From contig CAJTMW010000004.1 in the NCBI GenBank assembly GCA_910577275.1, forward strand, positions 35,223 to 99,222: DNA of 64,000 nt, written 5' to 3'. Position 1 is the first letter of the stretch, and every line of letters starts with the position of its first letter. A model generated the notes under the pieces. That model was not told the DNA's origin. It saw nothing but the letters and a program-made list of their open reading frames with translations, and searched no databases. The translations under genes and the position numbers were made by a program. This DNA comes from an uncultured Lachnospiraceae bacterium (GTDB lineage: Bacteria > Bacillota > Clostridia > Lachnospirales > Lachnospiraceae). Below are positions 35,030 through 45,020 of the stretch, in pieces.

Positions 35030-36881
35030 AAATTTCAAAAACCTCCGCTATCACAACAATCCTCTCCGTTCTTACAGGCATTCCATGACCTTCATAATAT
35101 TTCGGAAGCCACTCCATATCCTCGTCGGATTTTTTGACAAAATATACATTATCCATTTCCCGCAGCGCCTGCTCCATATTATCTATTCCGAAAAGGGCAA
35201 GCTTTTTTTTCTGTAAGGGGCTTTTACAGGCCCAGCCGCCCATAATATCATAATTATCAAGAGAATTATCCACGTCGGCAAACATTTTTTCCGAATAGGA
35301 GACCGACGAGTAAACGTCAATCAGGTAAAAATTATCCGAGTTTTCTTCCCCTGAAAGGCAGGAGTACAGCTCCCGGTAGGGCGCGTTTACCTCCTCCCGG
35401 TATGCTTGCTCCGCGCAGGCCTCCCGCACGCTGTCAGGAAATACCAAAAGCGCAAGGAGACTAAATACGGCAAGAGACGCCGCGCCGAAATATTTTTTAA
35501 CCGCTCCGCTATGGATTTCCCTCCACTCCTCAAAAAGCATGGCGGCCAGAATACAAAGCTCCATCAGATACAGCGAGTGGGTAATCCGCTCCGGGGCGCG
35601 CTCACGCATTAAAATGAACATCCACAGCATTGTCCGCACCAGAAAAAGAAGCGCCAGCTTCCAGCTGATTTTCAGGACGCGAATGCCTGCCGCCAGCTTT
35701 GCAGAAGCCCGGCTTTCCGAATGCCCCGGCAGCTCCGGCTCCCTCTGCCCGTCTCCAAAATTTTCCGGCTTCCTCGTCCTTTGTCCCTCTCTCATCTTCT
35801 CCGGCAATGCCGCCGCAAACACCAGAAGATAGCCGAGAATCACCGCATAGTTCCAGGGATGGTCGCTTCCGGTCACGCCCCTTCCCCGGGTGAACCGGTA
35901 AACATAGTCTCTTAGCTTATCGGGAAGCTTTTGTAAAAACGGCGTTGCTTCGCTCCGGTTCTTTCCCGCATACTCCGCAATTTTCCCCACCATAACCTCA
36001 TCGATTTCCTCATCCATGCCAAAATTATAGTTGTCAAAAAGAATCTTTTCGCTCTCGGTCAGTCCGATGCTTTCATAAAATTCCTTATGCTCCTCATAAG
36101 CCGGCGGCTCCTGAAAGTCGTAGAGCTCCGTCCTGTTATTGAAAAACTCCGTAAAAGTCCGCCACTCCTTTGAGCCATAGGCCAGCATATGGGTAACCTG
36201 TCCCAACCCGATACCAATCAGAAGCATTCCGATTACGGAAAAATATTTAACCGCATGGTTTTTTGTAAAAATTTTGTCCTCGCCGCCCCATTTGGCAACC
36301 CCCGCCGCACAAATCATGGGGAGCACCAGAAGCAGCATTTCCGAGCGAATCAGATAAGCAAGCATAACAAGCAGCGCCACAGGAATATTTTTCCTGATAA
36401 ATTCTTTATGGCCAAGGCTAATGTCCGTGGTGTAAAATAAAAAGGCGGCGCAGGCAGCTAAAAACGTGGTGGTCACCGTATACTGTGCAAACACCAGATG
36501 TTTTAAGAACAGCGCTCCAAACAGAAAAAGCTCTGCAAAAGCCGCGCACAGCTTCCCCCGAAGCGTGGCGCACAGCGAAAGGCTTCTCTTTACTATCAGA
36601 AAAAAGCTGCCAAAATGGCAAAGACACAGAAACAGCCCGTACCAGGGAAGCGTTCCCGCCATCCGGTACAGCAGGCTGATAAAAGCGCTGACAGGCCAGA
36701 GCATTTGAATATTATGCCCTTCCGGCGTTCCCGTATAAACCCCGGCCAGAATATCCTTCATCAGCACGTCGTCGTTCAAATCATAATAATAATCAAAACC
36801 GCACGCCGCAAAAACTCCGATTACCGCCACAGCCCCAAGCGCAATTATCCAGTTTTCATTTTTTTTCAGTGTTTTTCCCAT
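35010..36881 (-). CDS. Large membrane protein, possible GT-C glycosyltransferase
   Basis: A 623-residue protein with about ten membrane spans and a soluble C-terminal domain of about 130 residues. The first loop, FDYYYDLNDDVLMKDILAGV, is rich in acidic residues, as in GT-C catalytic loops. A hydrophilic linker of about 35 residues (bases about 35690-35810) interrupts the helices near residue 370. I do not recognise a named family. It lies directly after the WecE-like gene (stop-to-start contact at 36881/36882) and upstream of the GNAT and the polyprenyl-phosphate GT2, which suggests a role in transferring a lipid-linked sugar outside the cell. That role is inference. Confidence 0.65.
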   Translation of the reverse strand: MGKTLKKNENWIIALGAVAVIGVFAACGFDYYYDLNDDVLMKDILAGVYTGTPEGHNIQMLWPVSAFISLLYRMAGTLPWYGLFLCLCHFGSFFLIVKRSLSLCATLRGKLCAAFAELFLFGALFLKHLVFAQYTVTTTFLAACAAFLFYTTDISLGHKEFIRKNIPVALLVMLAYLIRSEMLLLVLPMICAAGVAKWGGEDKIFTKNHAVKYFSVIGMLLIGIGLGQVTHMLAYGSKEWRTFTEFFNNRTELYDFQEPPAYEEHKEFYESIGLTESEKILFDNYNFGMDEEIDEVMVGKIAEYAGKNRSEATPFLQKLPDKLRDYVYRFTRGRGVTGSDHPWNYAVILGYLLVFAAALPEKMREGQRTRKPENFGDGQREPELPGHSESRASAKLAAGIRVLKISWKLALLFLVRTMLWMFILMRERAPERITHSLYLMELCILAAMLFEEWREIHSGAVKKYFGAASLAVFSLLALLVFPDSVREACAEQAYREEVNAPYRELYSCLSGEENSDNFYLIDVYSSVSYSEKMFADVDNSLDNYDIMGGWACKSPLQKKKLALFGIDNMEQALREMDNVYFVKKSDEDMEWLPKYYEGHGMPVRTERIVVIAEVFEIYEVSED

Positions 36882-38012
36882 CTATGCTCCGTAAAATTCC
36901 CTAACCTTGCCCGCAATAAATGCAGTCTGCTCCTGCGTAAGCTGGTAAAACATAGGCAGGCGCAGCAGCCGTTCGCTTTCCTTTGTGGTATAGACGTCTT
37001 CCCCGGAAAACCGTCCGAACTTGATGCCCGCCGGCGCGGAATGCAGGGGCACATAATGAAAGACCGTCAGAATGTCATTTTTCTTCATAAAGTCGATGAG
37101 CCTGCTTCTCTCCTCTAAATCCCGGGTCTTGATATAAAACATATGCCCGTTATGCACGCAGCCCTCCGGGACCACGGGCAGCTCGATTTTTCCCGCCTCC
37201 TGTAAGGGAGAAAGCAGCTCATAATACTGATTCCATCTTTCAATCCGGGCGTTATTGATTTCATCCGCCATCTCAAACTGAGCGTAAAGATAAGCCGCGT
37301 TCATATCGCTGGGAAGATAGGAGGAGCCAAAGTTCATCCACCGGTACTTGTCCACCTGACCCCGGTAATATTTGCTCCTGTCCGTTCCCTTTTCCCGCAG
37401 GATTTCCGCATCCTCGATATACGCGGGGTCCCTGATGAGCAGCGCGCCGCCCTCCCCCATGCTGAAATTCTTGGTCTCATGGAAGCTGAAGCACCCGAAA
37501 TCCCCGATAGTCCCCAGAGGCTTTCCCTTATAAGTACACATAATTGCCTGGGCGGCATCCTCCACCACCTTTAAATGATACCTTGCGGCAATATCCATGA
37601 CGGTATCCATCTCACAGGCAACCCCCGCATAATGTACCACAAAAATCGCTTTTGTCTTTTCCGTGACGGCCGCCTCAATTAAAGTCTCGTCAATATTCAT
37701 GGTATCCGGCCTGATATCCACGAATACCGCCTTTGCTCCCCGGAGCACAAAGGCGTCCGCCGTGGACACAAAGGTATAAGAGGGGACAATTACCTCATCC
37801 CCTTCCTTCAAATCGCATAAAAGCGCCGCCATTTCAAGGGCGTGGGTGCAGGAGGTGGTGAGCAGGCACTTCGACGTGCCCGTGATTTTTTCCAGATATT
37901 CGCTGCATTTTTTTGTAAATTCCCCGTCGCCGCAGATGTGCATGTTTTCCACAGCCTTTTTCATATTTTCAATTTCCCGTCCCGTATAGGGCGGCACATT
38001 AAAACGAATCAT
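36882..38012 (-). CDS. wecE: dTDP-4-amino-4,6-dideoxygalactose transaminase-like (WecE/RffA)
   Basis: A 376-residue DegT/DnrJ aminotransferase very close to enterobacterial WecE. IRFNVPPYTGREIENMKKAV, SYTFVSTADAFVLRGAKAVF and IDETLIEAAVTEKTKAI match almost residue for residue from memory, and HYAGVACEMDTVM follows. The PLP lysine is in CFSFHETKNFSMGEGG near residue 181. WecE converts dTDP-4-keto-6-deoxyglucose to dTDP-Fuc4N. The required dTDP-glucose pathway genes are not in this window. The GNAT at 34484 could complete dTDP-Fuc4NAc. Confidence 0.9.
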   Translation of the reverse strand: MIRFNVPPYTGREIENMKKAVENMHICGDGEFTKKCSEYLEKITGTSKCLLTTSCTHALEMAALLCDLKEGDEVIVPSYTFVSTADAFVLRGAKAVFVDIRPDTMNIDETLIEAAVTEKTKAIFVVHYAGVACEMDTVMDIAARYHLKVVEDAAQAIMCTYKGKPLGTIGDFGCFSFHETKNFSMGEGGALLIRDPAYIEDAEILREKGTDRSKYYRGQVDKYRWMNFGSSYLPSDMNAAYLYAQFEMADEINNARIERWNQYYELLSPLQEAGKIELPVVPEGCVHNGHMFYIKTRDLEERSRLIDFMKKNDILTVFHYVPLHSAPAGIKFGRFSGEDVYTTKESERLLRLPMFYQLTQEQTAFIAGKVREFYGA

Positions 38013-38026
38013 ACTTGTGTCCCTCC

Positions 38027-39913
38027 TTAGCTGTACACCACAAAAGCCTCGTTTGCGAACACCTGCTGATAGGCTCCTGTCTCCATGTACTCTTTTATTG
38101 CTTTCAGTTTTTCATCCTTCTCACAGCTTTCCACATCCACGCCCCACCAGGCAATGGCGTCATCCTCGCCTGACAGGTACGCCGCAAGCTGAGGCGACAA
38201 AATCACCAGCGGCCTGTCTTCGTGATTTCCTCCGTACGAGACAGTCAGCTCCTGTAATTCTTCCTTCAGCTGTTCCAGAGAATTTGTATTCAAGTCCGCC
38301 CAGGCGGTATAAATAGCCGGAGCTTTGTCAAGGTAATAGGAAAGTCCCGGAATGTTCCCGTAAAGTATCAGCCTTTTATTCTCAAACTCCGCCCGATGCT
38401 CCGTCATAAAAAGGGAAATCTCCTCCAGCGTCTCTCCGTTCATTTCGCTGGTGTACATCCCATGGAGCACCGGATTCGCCGCCACCTTGTAAATACGCGG
38501 CTCGCCGCTCTCTCCGTCCAGGAAAACATACCGGCAGCCCACGCCCAGCGCCTGCACGAAAAAGGCAATCATCATGCCGGAAAACATGGCCTTTGCCGGA
38601 AAAAGCGGCACCTTTTTCGTGGTGTCCAGCCAGGTCCGCCCCCATCTGGCGAAGCGGAAAATCATCCAGAACGCAACCGGCGCAATAAAAAACAGGTTAT
38701 TGAGCGCCGGCCAGATATGATTGTTGCTTCCAAGAGGCGTAATGAGGATAATAAGAAGCGCAATACAGCCGATAAGCCGCCACTCGTCGTCCAGCATCCT
38801 TGTAAACAGCATCCACACCGTAACGCCAAGGCTCACAAGCAGAAAAACCACGCCCCACTGCAGCGCCGCCTCCTTCTGGAAATATTTAAAATTAAACATG
38901 CCCCACTTATAGAGCACCAGAAACAAAACCGGAATACAGAGGCAGTAAACAATTTTCCGAAGCCGCAGAAAGCGTCCTTCCCCGATAATCAGGAAAGGAA
39001 TCCCCGGCAGGATACAAAGAAGCATATAAAGCATCCACTGAAAGCCATGGAAGTAAGCGTCCACTATCGCCAGCAGCATTTCGCCCAGCGTATAGTCGGA
39101 CGCGCTGCCCGCCATCCCGAAAACGCCTGAAACCATGCTGCCGAATGTCCCGCTTCCGTAAAGAAGGGTTGCCGCCAAAAGAAGCGCAAGAAAAGAAAGC
39201 AGGTAGCCTAAAAGGCATATCCCCGTCTCCTTTGCAAGCGCTTTCACGGTCTTTCCCTTTAAAATTCCATAATACCAGACCGCCAGAATCAGCCCCGCCT
39301 CCAGAACGTTTCCCGGAAAGCGGACCATCACATTGGCGCCAAGGGCCGCCCCGGCCAGGAAAAGACATATCTTCCTCCCTCCGGCCAGCCCCCGAAACAG
39401 CAGGATACTGCCCAGCAGGAACAAAAAATAAGTGACGTAATTATATAAAATAACAGGCGGGCACCAGCACAGGCCAATGGCCGCGATTTCTCCGGCAAAA
39501 GCCAGCGCCGCCGGCATTTTCGTCTTGAAAAAACGGTAGCCCATAAGGGCCATAAGGCTGATAATCAGGGAACTGTAGATTTTCATTCCAAGCATGGTCC
39601 CCCCCATGGGAAGCTTCGTAAACACAAAGCCCGTCACATTGGACAGGAAGGTAAGAACCACCCAGATTCCCCCGGCTTCCCCGAAGAAGCGGTAATTGCC
39701 AAGGCTGTAGCCCGTATCCGTCAGGTCGATTCCCTCCTGCACTTTAAGGAGGGGAAACAGCGCCAGAACAAGGGGAAACAAAATATTTTCCGCCAGCTTC
39801 CACGCCTTCTGGAATTTTTCCGACTCCGCCGCCCTTCTTATTCTTCCGGCTATCTCTCCTGCCATGCTTTTTTTCAGATTTCCGTTTATGTCCATCCCTC
39901 TCTGACCACCCAT
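38027..39913 (-). CDS. Large membrane protein, probable GT-C-fold glycosyltransferase
   Basis: A 628-residue protein with about twelve membrane spans and a C-terminal soluble part of about 150 residues. The first extracytoplasmic loop has GIDLTDTGYSLGNYRFF, whose Asp-x-x-Asp-Thr-Gly-Tyr pattern resembles the catalytic loop of GT-C enzymes. LPMGGTMLGMKIYSSL and VILYNYVTYFLFLLGS follow as in related Firmicute proteins of unknown function. It starts at 39913 behind GAGGG and lies 14 bases before the WecE-like gene. Likely role: transferring a sugar from undecaprenyl phosphate to the polymer; inference from fold and neighbours. Confidence 0.7.
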   Translation of the reverse strand: MGGQRGMDINGNLKKSMAGEIAGRIRRAAESEKFQKAWKLAENILFPLVLALFPLLKVQEGIDLTDTGYSLGNYRFFGEAGGIWVVLTFLSNVTGFVFTKLPMGGTMLGMKIYSSLIISLMALMGYRFFKTKMPAALAFAGEIAAIGLCWCPPVILYNYVTYFLFLLGSILLFRGLAGGRKICLFLAGAALGANVMVRFPGNVLEAGLILAVWYYGILKGKTVKALAKETGICLLGYLLSFLALLLAATLLYGSGTFGSMVSGVFGMAGSASDYTLGEMLLAIVDAYFHGFQWMLYMLLCILPGIPFLIIGEGRFLRLRKIVYCLCIPVLFLVLYKWGMFNFKYFQKEAALQWGVVFLLVSLGVTVWMLFTRMLDDEWRLIGCIALLIILITPLGSNNHIWPALNNLFFIAPVAFWMIFRFARWGRTWLDTTKKVPLFPAKAMFSGMMIAFFVQALGVGCRYVFLDGESGEPRIYKVAANPVLHGMYTSEMNGETLEEISLFMTEHRAEFENKRLILYGNIPGLSYYLDKAPAIYTAWADLNTNSLEQLKEELQELTVSYGGNHEDRPLVILSPQLAAYLSGEDDAIAWWGVDVESCEKDEKLKAIKEYMETGAYQQVFANEAFVVYS

Positions 39914-39959
39914 ATTTCCCTCATTTCCGCGCCGGTTTTACGGCCATTCGCCAAATCCC

Positions 39960-41066
39960 TTATTCCTCATCCAGCTCTTTTATCTTTTTAAAAAGCCGCG
40001 TCCCGCCAAGGAGACGAACGCCTCCGGCAAACAACATGCTCCTTATCCAGTCTATGAAGATACCTGCCGCAAAAAGAATTGCCAGACAGCAAATCAGCTC
40101 CCAAAGGAAAAAAAGCATTCCCTCCTTATTGCCGGGATTTATGACGCCTTTTATCCACCCATACCACCGGAACCGCAAATCGATATGCTCGTGCAGCAGA
40201 TAAATCCCGAAGCAAAGACCGCCCAGCCTTCGAATCAGCGCCGCCCCCGCCCCTTCCTTTATGTGTATACGGGAAAAACCGTAAAACAGTCCCACCGCGC
40301 CCGCAATACACAGAATAAAATTATAATGGAAGGGCACCGTAAAATAGTAACGGAAGCCGTCGCTTCGCCGCGAAAGCGCCCACATAGTTACATTAATGCC
40401 AAGGCTTAAAAGGGCGCTCCCCCCATAAATAAGCCAGCCTCTTTTTTCGAAAAAATCCCATCCGTAAAGCCCGAGATAAGCCGCCAGAAGATACACGCAG
40501 ACAAACCATGCCAAATCGTACCCGTACTTGTCAAAAGCAAACACCACCGGACTTACGCTTTTAATCCCGCAAAACAGAATAAAAAGGCACCCCAGCGTAA
40601 CCTGCAGCCGCTTCTTCGGCATATTTTTCACCGCCGCATTCAATACCGGCGTCAGAAGATAGAGCATAAAATAGGAGGTGGCGAACCAGTAATGCTCCGT
40701 TTCTATGGGAAAAAGATACTGTATCAGCCCGTAAATCCCAAGCCTGGACGCCTCTGTGTCCACTCCTGCCAATGTCAGCACCGCCCAAATCACCAGCGCG
40801 TAAAACCATATCTGGCCAAGGAGTCCCGCCGCCTTTCCCACGCGGAACCGTCCCCTGACGCCGAAATACCCGGAAATCAGCACATAGACGTTTACAGCCA
40901 CCAGGCAAAGAGCCTCCAACGCGCTGCCCGCAAGCCGCACGCTGCCAAAGGGCTCGTCCAGAGCAAGCATCTGCTCCGAGCGCGCAAGAAAATGCATGAC
41001 GACCACCATCACCATCGCAACAATTCTCAGTAATTCATAATTCGCCGCGCGCCTTTCCCGTGCCAT
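39960..41066 (-). CDS. Acyltransferase family 3 membrane protein (OafA/WecH-like)
   Basis: A 368-residue integral membrane acyltransferase with about ten helices. The N-terminal ANYELLRIVAMVMVVVMHF contains the conserved Arg and the active histidine of the family, and LISGYFGVRGRF follows. Members O-acetylate surface polysaccharides using acetyl-CoA. It is distinct from the MBOAT enzyme at 6791, so the locus has two separate O-acylation routes plus the soluble hexapeptide enzyme. The ABC flippase gene is 12 bases upstream. Specificity is unknown. Confidence 0.88.
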   Translation of the reverse strand: MARERRAANYELLRIVAMVMVVVMHFLARSEQMLALDEPFGSVRLAGSALEALCLVAVNVYVLISGYFGVRGRFRVGKAAGLLGQIWFYALVIWAVLTLAGVDTEASRLGIYGLIQYLFPIETEHYWFATSYFMLYLLTPVLNAAVKNMPKKRLQVTLGCLFILFCGIKSVSPVVFAFDKYGYDLAWFVCVYLLAAYLGLYGWDFFEKRGWLIYGGSALLSLGINVTMWALSRRSDGFRYYFTVPFHYNFILCIAGAVGLFYGFSRIHIKEGAGAALIRRLGGLCFGIYLLHEHIDLRFRWYGWIKGVINPGNKEGMLFFLWELICCLAILFAAGIFIDWIRSMLFAGGVRLLGGTRLFKKIKELDEE

Positions 41067-41078
41067 CCCGCCGCCTTT

Positions 41079-42836
41079 CTATCTTTCTCTGGTCACTCTC
41101 CCGTTTTCCACCCGGTAAACCATATCGCATTTTTCAATGGTCTGCAGGCGGTGGGCGATAATCACCAGCGTCTTTTTGCCGTGAAGTCTGTTGATGGAGT
41201 CCATAATCGCCGCCTCCGTCTCATTGTCGAGAGCCGAGGTTGCCTCGTCTAAAACCAGTACCTCCGGGTCCTCAAACAGAGCCCTTGCAATACCGATTCT
41301 CTGCCGCTGCCCGCCGGAAATACGGATGCCTCTCTCTCCGATGCCCGTATCGAGCCCCTCGGGGAGTCCTCTCACAAACCCGTCGAGCTGCGCCTCCGCG
41401 AGGGCGCGCCAGACCTTTTCATCGTCGATTTCATCATCGGGACAGCCGAAAGCCACATTTTTGCGGATAGTGGAATCAATCATAAAAATATTCTGAGGGA
41501 TATACCCGATATTTTTAAGCCAGGATTCGTAATTTTCCCGTACTTCCACTCCGTCCGCCAGAATCTCCCCGCTTTGAAGCCGCAGAAGCCCCAGCATAAT
41601 ATCCACAATCGTCGTCTTTCCCGCGCCGGAGGTTCCCACGATTCCCACCGCCTGTCCGATTGGAATTTCCATGCTGGCATGGTCAAAAATCAGCACCTCC
41701 GTGTTGGGATACTTGTAAACAATATCCTTTAATTCAATTTTATCCCTTATTTCCAGCTTTTCAACATTCTTTTTCTCCTGATAGGCGGTTTTATCGTAAT
41801 TAATGGACTCGTCCCGGATTTCCTCCTGAAGATTATCGCTGACGCCCATGAAAAAGGGCTCGAAATAGGAGATGGACGTCAGAAAGTTGTTGATTCTGTT
41901 GGCGCAGGGAATCAGCCGGACAGCCGCCACCGCAAGGGCCATCACCTGAGGCATGATGTCCGTGACTTCCGTCCCCTTAAGTATCTGGAACATCATATAA
42001 AGTATCATGCCGGCTATGGCAACCGTTTCTATTAAAAGCCGGGGCGTCGCATTGTACAGATTGTATCTCTGCACGGCGTTTACATAGCCCTCGCCGCATT
42101 TGGCGTACTCGTTGATAAAATAATTCTGCCTGTTGGCAATCTTGATTTCCTTGATTCCCATCACCGACTGGTCTATCCACTTATAAAGTCCGCTGTAATA
42201 ATCCTGATTGTCCTCGCCCGCCTTTTTCATAATCGGCTTCAAGACGCACTTAATGATTACCAGCACCGCCAGAAGAAGCACCGTCACCGTCACCGTCATC
42301 CACACATCCGTCACAAGGCTGATTATCACCAGACATACAAAGACCACCGCCTCGCTGGTAAGCTGTAAGAGCGATAAGATAAGCCCGTACATATTATTGA
42401 CGTCCGAGGTAATGCTCCTTTGAATGACAGAGGTGTCGGCATTTAAATAATACTCGTAGGGCCGCTCCATAAAATTAATCATCATTCTTCTGGAGGTGGC
42501 AAACTGATTGGTATAGACGAATTTCAGCTGCGCCTTCTGCTGGAAAAACAGAAAGACATTTTTTACGGCAAAAATCCCGATAAGCGCCACCATGGTGACG
42601 ATAATCAGCCCTCTCGTATTCTCATATTCAATGTGGAGAATATCGCAAATCACCCGCAGATACGCGTGCTTTTCCACTGCATGCTCGTCCATCACCACAT
42701 TCATAACCGGAAGCACCATGGAAACTCCCGCCGTTTCCAGAACTGCCCCCACAAGCATCAAAAGAATCAGAAACAACATGACTCTTTTTTGCCGCTTATC
42801 CAGCAGCACCATCATCTTTTTTATTATCTTTTTCAT
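41079..42836 (-). CDS. ABC transporter, fused permease and ATPase (PglK/MsbA-like flippase)
   Basis: A 585-residue half-transporter. Residues about 1-330 form six membrane helices. The ATPase has Walker A GTSGAGKTT near residue 402, the signature ISGGQRQRIGIARAL and Walker B VLVLDEATSALD, with a histidine switch in VIIAHRLQTIEKC. Homodimeric PglK-type proteins flip lipid-linked oligosaccharides across the membrane. No Wzx flippase is in the window, so this is the main candidate for export of the repeat unit. It has its own promoter at 42904-42932. Start assignment is uncertain because no strong ribosome site lies at the usual distance before the ATG at 42836. Confidence 0.88.
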   Translation of the reverse strand: MKKIIKKMMVLLDKRQKRVMLFLILLMLVGAVLETAGVSMVLPVMNVVMDEHAVEKHAYLRVICDILHIEYENTRGLIIVTMVALIGIFAVKNVFLFFQQKAQLKFVYTNQFATSRRMMINFMERPYEYYLNADTSVIQRSITSDVNNMYGLILSLLQLTSEAVVFVCLVIISLVTDVWMTVTVTVLLLAVLVIIKCVLKPIMKKAGEDNQDYYSGLYKWIDQSVMGIKEIKIANRQNYFINEYAKCGEGYVNAVQRYNLYNATPRLLIETVAIAGMILYMMFQILKGTEVTDIMPQVMALAVAAVRLIPCANRINNFLTSISYFEPFFMGVSDNLQEEIRDESINYDKTAYQEKKNVEKLEIRDKIELKDIVYKYPNTEVLIFDHASMEIPIGQAVGIVGTSGAGKTTIVDIMLGLLRLQSGEILADGVEVRENYESWLKNIGYIPQNIFMIDSTIRKNVAFGCPDDEIDDEKVWRALAEAQLDGFVRGLPEGLDTGIGERGIRISGGQRQRIGIARALFEDPEVLVLDEATSALDNETEAAIMDSINRLHGKKTLVIIAHRLQTIEKCDMVYRVENGRVTRER

Positions 42837-42903
42837 ACCGTCTTTTCATTTCCTCCCCGGCCGGAGAGTCCTCATCGTTTCATATATAAATGGAATCCGC
42901 CTC

Positions 42904-42932
42904 ATTTTACCATAGTTGCCGGGACAAGTCAA
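42904..42932 (-). promoter_or_regulatory. Promoter upstream of the ABC flippase gene
   Basis: Read on the minus strand: TTGACT (42927-42932), a 17-base spacer and TAAAAT (42904-42909). It lies between the CotH gene stop and the transporter start, so the 42836-33470 genes can be transcribed without the upstream pair. Confidence 0.65.
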
Positions 42933-42952
42933 AAAATGGTAACCGAAAGCAT

Positions 42953-45001
42953 TTACTGTGTCAGCACCACGTCCTCCACCGGCAGCTCCTGCCATACCGC
43001 GTAAAAAGTCATATCCTCATAAACCGGCTTGTACCTGTCAAAGGGAATCCCCTCCTCTGTAACCCAGCCCATAAACAGAGAGCTGTATCTGGAAGGTATC
43101 GGCTCTGCCTCCGGCACCTCGCCGTCCCTGATGCACAAAAGCTGCCACGCCTCCCCGTCCACCACAAAGGTCATATTATGATAGCTCCCGCCGCCGAGCC
43201 AGACTTCGCTCAGAAAGTCCCTTCTTTTTTCAATAAAATATTTTAAATATCTGACATCATTGTCATATTTTTCGTAATACTGATACCGGTTTTCAAGTCC
43301 CTCCCACCTGATACTGTCCATCTGCGCAGATTTCCGGCTTTCCGAAACCATTGTATCGAGCCCGCCTGTCAGCAGGAAATTCAGATAGGGGAGGGCTTTC
43401 TCCTCATACATTTTTACCATTTGTCCGTAAAAATCTTCTTTTTCATATAATCTCACGAACACATCCGTGCCATACACATGGTCGTTTAATCTGGTAATTC
43501 CCTCAGGGTTGCTGGCAATCCTGTCCAGGTTGCAGTTGCCGAAAGCCACATCATAATCCCAAACCGGTCCCGCAAAAAGCTTCCGGCTCACGGAATCCTC
43601 CGGCTTATAGAAAAAGCTGCTTGTGACACCTCCGTCATAATTCTTGGAAATTTCCTCCACCAGATATTTGCGGATAAAGGAATCCACATCAATATACTCC
43701 GAATAATGCTTTCCCGTGGCAGGGTGAAGCCCGTCCTTTTCCGAGACGGCGTCCTGAAACGCCTGCATCAAATCCGCAATGTAGTTTACCTGCTCCTTTG
43801 ACGCATACAGAGGGCTCTGCAGCGTATAGCAATCCCCCTGGCTCGTCTCAAACCCGCTGATTTCCGTCTCAAAGCGTGATGCAAGCTCCCTTTCCAGCAG
43901 ATATCCCCCTGACAGGTCCTCATTGTCAATCCCGGTTTCCACCCATTTTCTGGTTCCGTCCTCATTCTGACCGCGGTCAAGCTTTTCAAGCTCCTGCGTG
44001 CTGTAAACAGCCTCCGCCAGCTCCTCCATATCCCGGATATCGACGCTTCCCTCGTCCACCCGTATCTTTTCCGTGAGAAAATAATTTCCGTAATAGCAGT
44101 TATTGATGTACAAATCAATCATCTGTCCTTCCGGCACATAAGCCATCCCCAGCTCCGACGCCAGCTCCAGCGCAATTCGATTGCGCAGTCTGGTTTCGTC
44201 ATACCCATTAGCCAGAAGATTCCAGGCTGCCGCCTCTCCAAACCCGAAAAAATCCGCCTCCTCGCAGAGCTTTATCTGATAGGGCTTTTTTGACAGCCCC
44301 CAAGTGGAGTTGCCTCTGCCCCTGATGCTCTCCGCCTGACCGGCATACAGCTTTTCCCCGTTTTCGCCATAGAGCGCTGCGCTGCCGCCCTCTTCATTCT
44401 CCTTATCCTCATCGATAAAGTCTGTGCTGCCCGAAACCGTGGTAAGGGACAGCACCGGCAAATCAGAGGAATACAGAAAGACGACCTCGCTTTGCTGCAT
44501 CCCGCCGTCGCCTCCCTCCGGCACAAGAAGCTCATAGCGCTTTCCCTCTGAAATTTCCCGAAGAACATCCCCCTCCTTTATTTCCCTGCCATCGATAAAA
44601 ATGCTCCCTGCCTCCGCCTCTTCCAGAACGAGTCCCCTTCCCCTTGCAAAGCCGGGCAAAAAAGCATAACAGATTCCGGTATCGCTCCGCCACAGGGAAA
44701 CCTGAAACTCCTGCAAATCCCCCTCCGAATCCTCCAGAGAAAAGCGCACTTCCGGCGCCGGCAGCTTCTCCTTCGCCGTTCCTGCCGCCGGTACAAATTC
44801 CTCTTCTTCTTCCCCGGGCCCGGCTTTTCTCTCCTCCTCTGTTTCCTCCCCGTTCCCGGGGCTCTGCTCCTCCCCGAGAAAAATGTCCTTTTTTCTGTAT
44901 TCGCTTATCTTTTCCCTGACCACGGGATATCCCGCCAGAAAAATAAGCAGCGCCGCGCCGGCAAAAGCCAGTATCGTTCTGATTCTCCTGTTTTCCTCCA
45001 T
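42953..45001 (-). CDS. CotH kinase family protein, membrane anchored
   Basis: A protein of about 682 residues. An N-terminal helix (residues about 10-27) anchors it; an acidic linker follows. The CotH kinase-like domain begins near GRGNSTWGLSKKPYQIKL and includes LANGYDETRLRNRIALELA, YINNCYYGNYFLTEKI and the metal-binding GPVWDYDVAFGN. CotH in Bacillus phosphorylates spore-coat proteins; homologues elsewhere have unproven targets. The C-terminal FMGWVTEEGIPFDRYKPV region resembles an InlB-type B repeat, a surface module. I start at the ATG at 45001, behind GGAGG. Presence in a polysaccharide locus suggests an extracytoplasmic target; this is inference. Confidence 0.85.
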   Translation of the reverse strand: MEENRRIRTILAFAGAALLIFLAGYPVVREKISEYRKKDIFLGEEQSPGNGEETEEERKAGPGEEEEEFVPAAGTAKEKLPAPEVRFSLEDSEGDLQEFQVSLWRSDTGICYAFLPGFARGRGLVLEEAEAGSIFIDGREIKEGDVLREISEGKRYELLVPEGGDGGMQQSEVVFLYSSDLPVLSLTTVSGSTDFIDEDKENEEGGSAALYGENGEKLYAGQAESIRGRGNSTWGLSKKPYQIKLCEEADFFGFGEAAAWNLLANGYDETRLRNRIALELASELGMAYVPEGQMIDLYINNCYYGNYFLTEKIRVDEGSVDIRDMEELAEAVYSTQELEKLDRGQNEDGTRKWVETGIDNEDLSGGYLLERELASRFETEISGFETSQGDCYTLQSPLYASKEQVNYIADLMQAFQDAVSEKDGLHPATGKHYSEYIDVDSFIRKYLVEEISKNYDGGVTSSFFYKPEDSVSRKLFAGPVWDYDVAFGNCNLDRIASNPEGITRLNDHVYGTDVFVRLYEKEDFYGQMVKMYEEKALPYLNFLLTGGLDTMVSESRKSAQMDSIRWEGLENRYQYYEKYDNDVRYLKYFIEKRRDFLSEVWLGGGSYHNMTFVVDGEAWQLLCIRDGEVPEAEPIPSRYSSLFMGWVTEEGIPFDRYKPVYEDMTFYAVWQELPVEDVVLTQ

Positions 45002-45020
45002 TGCTCCTCCCTGATGAAAG

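Noticed and set aside
42790..42858. Short leader frame overlapping the start of the ABC flippase gene
   Set aside because: The ATG is only about two bases from GGAGG, too close for normal initiation, and the peptide has no regulatory features.
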